Shown piece after piece: positions 7,350 through 10,056 of a DNA stretch of 10,056 nucleotides. The notes under the pieces were generated by a model, which was not told where the DNA came from, did no database searches, and was given only the letters and a program-made list of their open reading frames with translations. Source of the stretch: Oscillospiraceae bacterium (GTDB lineage: Bacteria; Bacillota; Clostridia; Oscillospirales; Oscillospiraceae); assembly GCA_029065305.1 (NCBI GenBank), contig JAIEIQ010000074.1, positions 1 through 10,056 of the forward strand, read 5' to 3'. A program made the translations under genes and the position numbers. Positions within the stretch are counted from its first letter, which is position 1. Each line of letters opens with the position of its first letter.

Positions 7350-9275
7350 CACCGCCGCGTACTCGAATTCCATCATCTTGGCAGCTTCCTTCATCTGCTT
7401 CTCCAGCTTGGCAATCTCCTCTTCGGTCTCCTTTTTGGTCAGCTTCTTGCCGGACTTCCTCTGGGTCTCCGCCTCGGATTTGCTCAGCTCCAGAATCTCC
7501 CGCACGGACTTGATGACCGTCTTGGGCACGATGCCATGCTCCTTATTGAAATCGTCCTGGATTTTCCGCCGCCGCTCGGTCTCGTCCATCGCGGCGCGCA
7601 TACTGCGGGTAATGGTGTCGGCGTAGAGGATAACCATGCCCTCCGCGTTCCGGGCGGCGCGGCCGATGGTCTGGATGAGGCTGGTCTCACTGCGCAGGAA
7701 GCCCTCCTTGTCCGCGTCCAGGATGGCCACCAGACTGACCTCCGGCATGTCCAGGCCCTCCCGCAGAAGGTTGATGCCTACCAGCACGTCGAACTCGCCC
7801 AGCCGCAGGTCCCGTATCAGCTCCATGCGTTCGATGGTCTCCACGTCGTGGTGCATATACCGCACCTTGATACCCGCTTTGGTGAGGTATTGGGTCAAAT
7901 CCTCCGCCATTTTTTTCGTCAGCGTGGTCACCAGTACCCTCTCGTTCCGTTCGGAGCGGGCGTTGATCTCCCCAATAAGGTCGTCGATCTGCCCCGTCAC
8001 GGGCCGGACCTCCACCCTGGGGTCCAGCAGGCCGGTAGGCCGGATGACCTGCTCCACGATCTGGTCCGCCCGGCTGCGCTCATAGTCCGCGGGCGTAGCC
8101 GAAACGAACACCGCCTGATGGAACCGCTCCTGGAACTCCTCGAACCGCAGGGGCCGGTTGTCGAACGCGCAGGGCAGCCGGAAGCCGTATTCAATGAGGC
8201 TCTCCTTCCGCGCCCGGTCGCCGTTGAACATGGCCCGCACCTGGGGCAGGGTCACATGGCTCTCGTCCACGAACAGGATAAAGTCGTCAGGGAAGTAGTC
8301 CAGCAGCGTCAAAGGCGGCGACCCCACAGGCCGTCCGGAGATGACCCGGCTGTAATTTTCGATGCCGGTGCAGTACCCCAGCTCCCGCATCATTTCCAGG
8401 TCGTAGGTGGTCCGCTGGCGGATACGCTGGGCCTCGATCAGCTTGCCGTTCTCCGCGAACCATTTTTCCCGCTCGTCCAGCTCCTTTTCGATCTCGCCGA
8501 TAGCCCGCTCCATTTTCTCCTTGCTGACTACATAATGGCTGGCGGGCCAGACGGGAATGTTGGTCAGGCGGCGGATAATGGAGCCGGTGACTGGGTTGAT
8601 CTCGCTGATCCGGTCGATTTCATCCCCGAAAAACTCCACCCGGATGGCGGAGTCCGCCCAGTAGGCGGGCCACAGCTCCACAGTGTCCCCCCGGACCCGG
8701 AACATGTTCCGTTCAAAGGCGATGTCGTTGCGCTCGTAGCGGATGTCCACCAGCCGCCGCAGCAGCTCATTGCGCTCCATCTCCGCGCCCACCCGCAGGG
8801 AGATCATCATTTTCTCAAAGTCGTCCGGCTCGCCCAGGCCGTAGATACAGCTGACGGAGGACACGACAATCACGTCCCTGCGCTCCAGCAGGGACGCGGT
8901 AGCGCTCAGCCGCAGGCGGTCGATCTCCTCATTGATGGAGGCATCCTTTTCAATAAAGGTGTCTGTGTGGGCGATATACGCCTCCGGCTGATAGTAGTCG
9001 TAGTAGGAGACGAAATACTCCACCGCGTTGTTGGGAAAGAACTCCTTGAACTCCTCGCAGAGCTGGGCGGCGAGGGTCTTGTTGTGGGCCAGAACCAGCG
9101 TGGGCCGCTGGACGGCCTCGATGACCTTTGCCATGGTGTAGGTCTTGCCGGACCCGGTGACGCCCAGCAGGACCTGCTCCCGCAGGCCGTCCTCAATGCC
9201 CTGGGCCAGCTTTTTGATGGCCTGGGGCTGGTCGCCGGAGGGCGTGTATTCAGAAACAACTTGAAAAGCAGGCAT
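7308..9275 (-). CDS. uvrB: UvrABC excinuclease subunit B (damage verification helicase)
   Basis: UvrB receives the lesion from UvrA, verifies it by inserting a beta-hairpin between strands, and recruits UvrC for incision. The 655 residues are normal for the family. Walker A GVTGSGKT is at 38-45 (K44); the beta-hairpin tyrosines [10 protein letters not shown] start at 91; Walker B/motif II is DESH with D337/E338; motif [11 protein letters not shown] is at 535-543. The C-terminal UVR domain that binds UvrC ([20 protein letters not shown]...AAVLRDRI) occupies about the last 40 residues. ATG at 9275 has a full TAAGGAGG (9289-9282) six nt upstream, and that TAA is the radC stop codon, so the two genes are tightly coupled. 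The 3' end overlaps the convergent ORF by 42 nt. No damage-inducible LexA box was found near it. Confidence 0.99.
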   Translation of the reverse strand: MPAFQVVSEYTPSGDQPQAIKKLAQGIEDGLREQVLLGVTGSGKTYTMAKVIEAVQRPTLVLAHNKTLAAQLCEEFKEFFPNNAVEYFVSYYDYYQPEAYIAHTDTFIEKDASINEEIDRLRLSATASLLERRDVIVVSSVSCIYGLGEPDDFEKMMISLRVGAEMERNELLRRLVDIRYERNDIAFERNMFRVRGDTVELWPAYWADSAIRVEFFGDEIDRISEINPVTGSIIRRLTNIPVWPASHYVVSKEKMERAIGEIEKELDEREKWFAENGKLIEAQRIRQRTTYDLEMMRELGYCTGIENYSRVISGRPVGSPPLTLLDYFPDDFILFVDESHVTLPQVRAMFNGDRARKESLIEYGFRLPCAFDNRPLRFEEFQERFHQAVFVSATPADYERSRADQIVEQVIRPTGLLDPRVEVRPVTGQIDDLIGEINARSERNERVLVTTLTKKMAEDLTQYLTKAGIKVRYMHHDVETIERMELIRDLRLGEFDVLVGINLLREGLDMPEVSLVAILDADKEGFLRSETSLIQTIGRAARNAEGMVILYADTITRSMRAAMDETERRRKIQDDFNKEHGIVPKTVIKSVREILELSKSEAETQRKSGKKLTKKETEEEIAKLEKQMKEAAKMMEFEYAAVLRDRIIELRKEIQ

Positions 9276-9281
9276 AAAAGA

Positions 9282-9289
9282 CCTCCTTA
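9282..9289 (-). promoter_or_regulatory. uvrB ribosome binding site fused to the radC stop codon
   Basis: TAAGGAGG is fully complementary to the 16S 3' end. Its first three bases are the radC TAA. A ribosome ending radC would sit directly on the uvrB initiation region, favouring coupled translation. Confidence 0.85.
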
Positions 9290-9961
9290 TAGCAGGAATC
9301 CTGATTCCGCCATGGAAATGTAATCGTTGTCGGCTATGATGAAATGGTCCACCAGCCGTACGCCCATGTTGTCCAGGGCCTCCCGCACGATCTCCGTGGA
9401 GGCCTTGTCCTCGCCGGAGGGCAGCGCTACGCCGCTGGGATGGTTGTGGGCCAGCACCACCAGCACCGCGCGGGTGCGCAGGGCGTTTTCCAGAATGCGC
9501 CGTACGTTCAGCCCCACGCTGCCCACGTCGCCCTCGCCCACCTTGCAGAGGTCCAGCTTTCTCCCCTTGGCGTCCAGGCAGAGCTGATACATGACCTCAG
9601 CGGGATGGGCGATAAAGATGTCCCGGAAGTACTCCCCAATGCGCTCCCGCGTGTCCAGGACCACCTCGTGGTCCGCCGCGAAGATCAGCGACTGCCGGTA
9701 CAGCGGCGCAATAAGCTGGATGAGCACCGCGGCGTTCTTGCCGACGTCCGGCACCTGCGTCAGTTCCTCCAGCGGCGCAGAAAGGACGCCCTGCAGGCTG
9801 CCGAAGCGGTCGATGAGCGCATGCGCGATGGGGTTTGTGTCCTTACGGGGGATGGCGTAGAACAGCAGCAGCTCCAGCAGCTCGTGTTCCGCGAAGGACT
9901 CCGCTCCACAGCGGAGGAACTGGTCTCGTTTTCTGTCTCTGTGACCGTCATGGACACCCAT
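9287..9961 (-). CDS. radC: RadC family JAMM/MPN-domain protein
   Basis: Conserved cytoplasmic protein of the RadC (UPF0758) family. It was once thought to act in DNA repair; its true role is unsettled, and the fold is that of JAMM metal-dependent isopeptidases. The 224 residues match the family. The N-terminal part contains a helix-hairpin-helix-like segment ([17 protein letters not shown], about 68-84). The C-terminal JAMM motif is complete: E143 in VGEGDVG, H172-N-H174-P-S-G in LAHNHPSG, then S182 and D185 in [10 protein letters not shown] chose ATG 9961, not the in-frame upstream TTG/ATG region to 10042, because AAGGAG lies eight nt before it, because [10 protein letters not shown] is the classic RadC N-terminus, and because the upstream extension runs through the promoter. 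It leads the radC-uvrB transcript; its stop codon is part of the uvrB RBS. Confidence 0.95.
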   Translation of the reverse strand: MGVHDGHRDRKRDQFLRCGAESFAEHELLELLLFYAIPRKDTNPIAHALIDRFGSLQGVLSAPLEELTQVPDVGKNAAVLIQLIAPLYRQSLIFAADHEVVLDTRERIGEYFRDIFIAHPAEVMYQLCLDAKGRKLDLCKVGEGDVGSVGLNVRRILENALRTRAVLVVLAHNHPSGVALPSGEDKASTEIVREALDNMGVRLVDHFIIADNDYISMAESGFLL

Positions 9962-10015
9962 TGTTTTTTCTCCTTTTTCCACCGGCCTGCCGCCGGCGGA
10001 AATTGTTTTCAAAAT

Positions 10016-10044
10016 ATTGTACCACACAAACAGATGTTTCACAA
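10016..10044 (-). promoter_or_regulatory. Sigma-A promoter for radC-uvrB
   Basis: On the minus strand TTGTGA (10044-10039) and TACAAT (10021-10016) are 17 nt apart, each a good match to the -35 and -10 consensus. Transcription would begin near 10009, giving a leader of about 48 nt that includes a short GC-rich dyad (CCGGC 9982-9986 / GCCGG 9992-9996) before the radC RBS. No LexA-type box overlaps it. Confidence 0.7.
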
Positions 10045-10056
10045 GGGGGGCGCCTT

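Noticed and set aside
7536..9323. 595-codon plus-strand open frame opposite uvrB
   Set aside because: Antisense shadow of a certain gene; composition is repetitive G/V/H/D and no motif is recognisable.
9990..9999. CCGCCGGCGG palindrome in the radC leader
   Set aside because: Short, without loop, and overlapped by a weaker 5-bp stem; no riboswitch-like structure is supported.
9962..10042. 27-residue N-terminal extension of RadC
   Set aside because: It runs through the -10 and -35 boxes of the radC promoter, and the family N-terminus begins at [10 protein letters not shown].

Overview
The window is a compact stretch of chromosome from a high-GC Firmicute. The most likely source is an Oscillospiraceae-type gut clostridium (Flavonifractor/Oscillibacter-like). 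This is inferred from the GC-rich codon use, strong AAGGAGG-type ribosome binding sites, consensus sigma-A promoters, a RadC of the clostridial type, and short GGGGCG...CGCCCC palindromes of a kind I associate with these genomes. Genus-level placement is not proven.

Almost everything reads on the minus strand, so the order of transcription runs from right to left. (1) 10044-7308: a TTGTGA-17-TACAAT promoter, then radC (JAMM/MPN protein) and uvrB; the radC stop codon forms part of the uvrB ribosome binding site. (2) 7349-5670: an AT-richer block lying between uvrB and uvrA. It holds a small rightward ORF (7059-7349, the only plus-strand gene), a divergent control region with a perfect TTGACA-17-TATAAT promoter and two near-identical 13-bp palindromic operators, an XRE-family repressor (6745-6969), a possible 48-codon ORF overlapping the genes on both sides (6605-6751), and a membrane-inserted M28-family metallopeptidase (5670-6608). 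(3) 5669-5574: a short spacer with two palindromic repeat units. (4) 5573-1: uvrA, a PF06695-type small membrane protein overlapping uvrA by 8 nt, a 110-residue membrane-anchored protein of unknown function, and recD2, whose C-terminal part runs off the left edge.

The backbone is a DNA repair neighbourhood. UvrA and UvrB are the damage-recognition subunits of nucleotide excision repair, RecD2 is a 5'-3' SF1B helicase, and RadC is a conserved but poorly understood JAMM-fold protein. The block between uvrB and uvrA looks like an accessory module. Its repressor/divergent-promoter layout resembles small lysogeny or ImmR/ImmA-like switches, with a metallopeptidase next to the repressor, although the peptidase is M28 rather than M78. 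No transposase, integrase, CRISPR array, tRNA or rRNA was seen.
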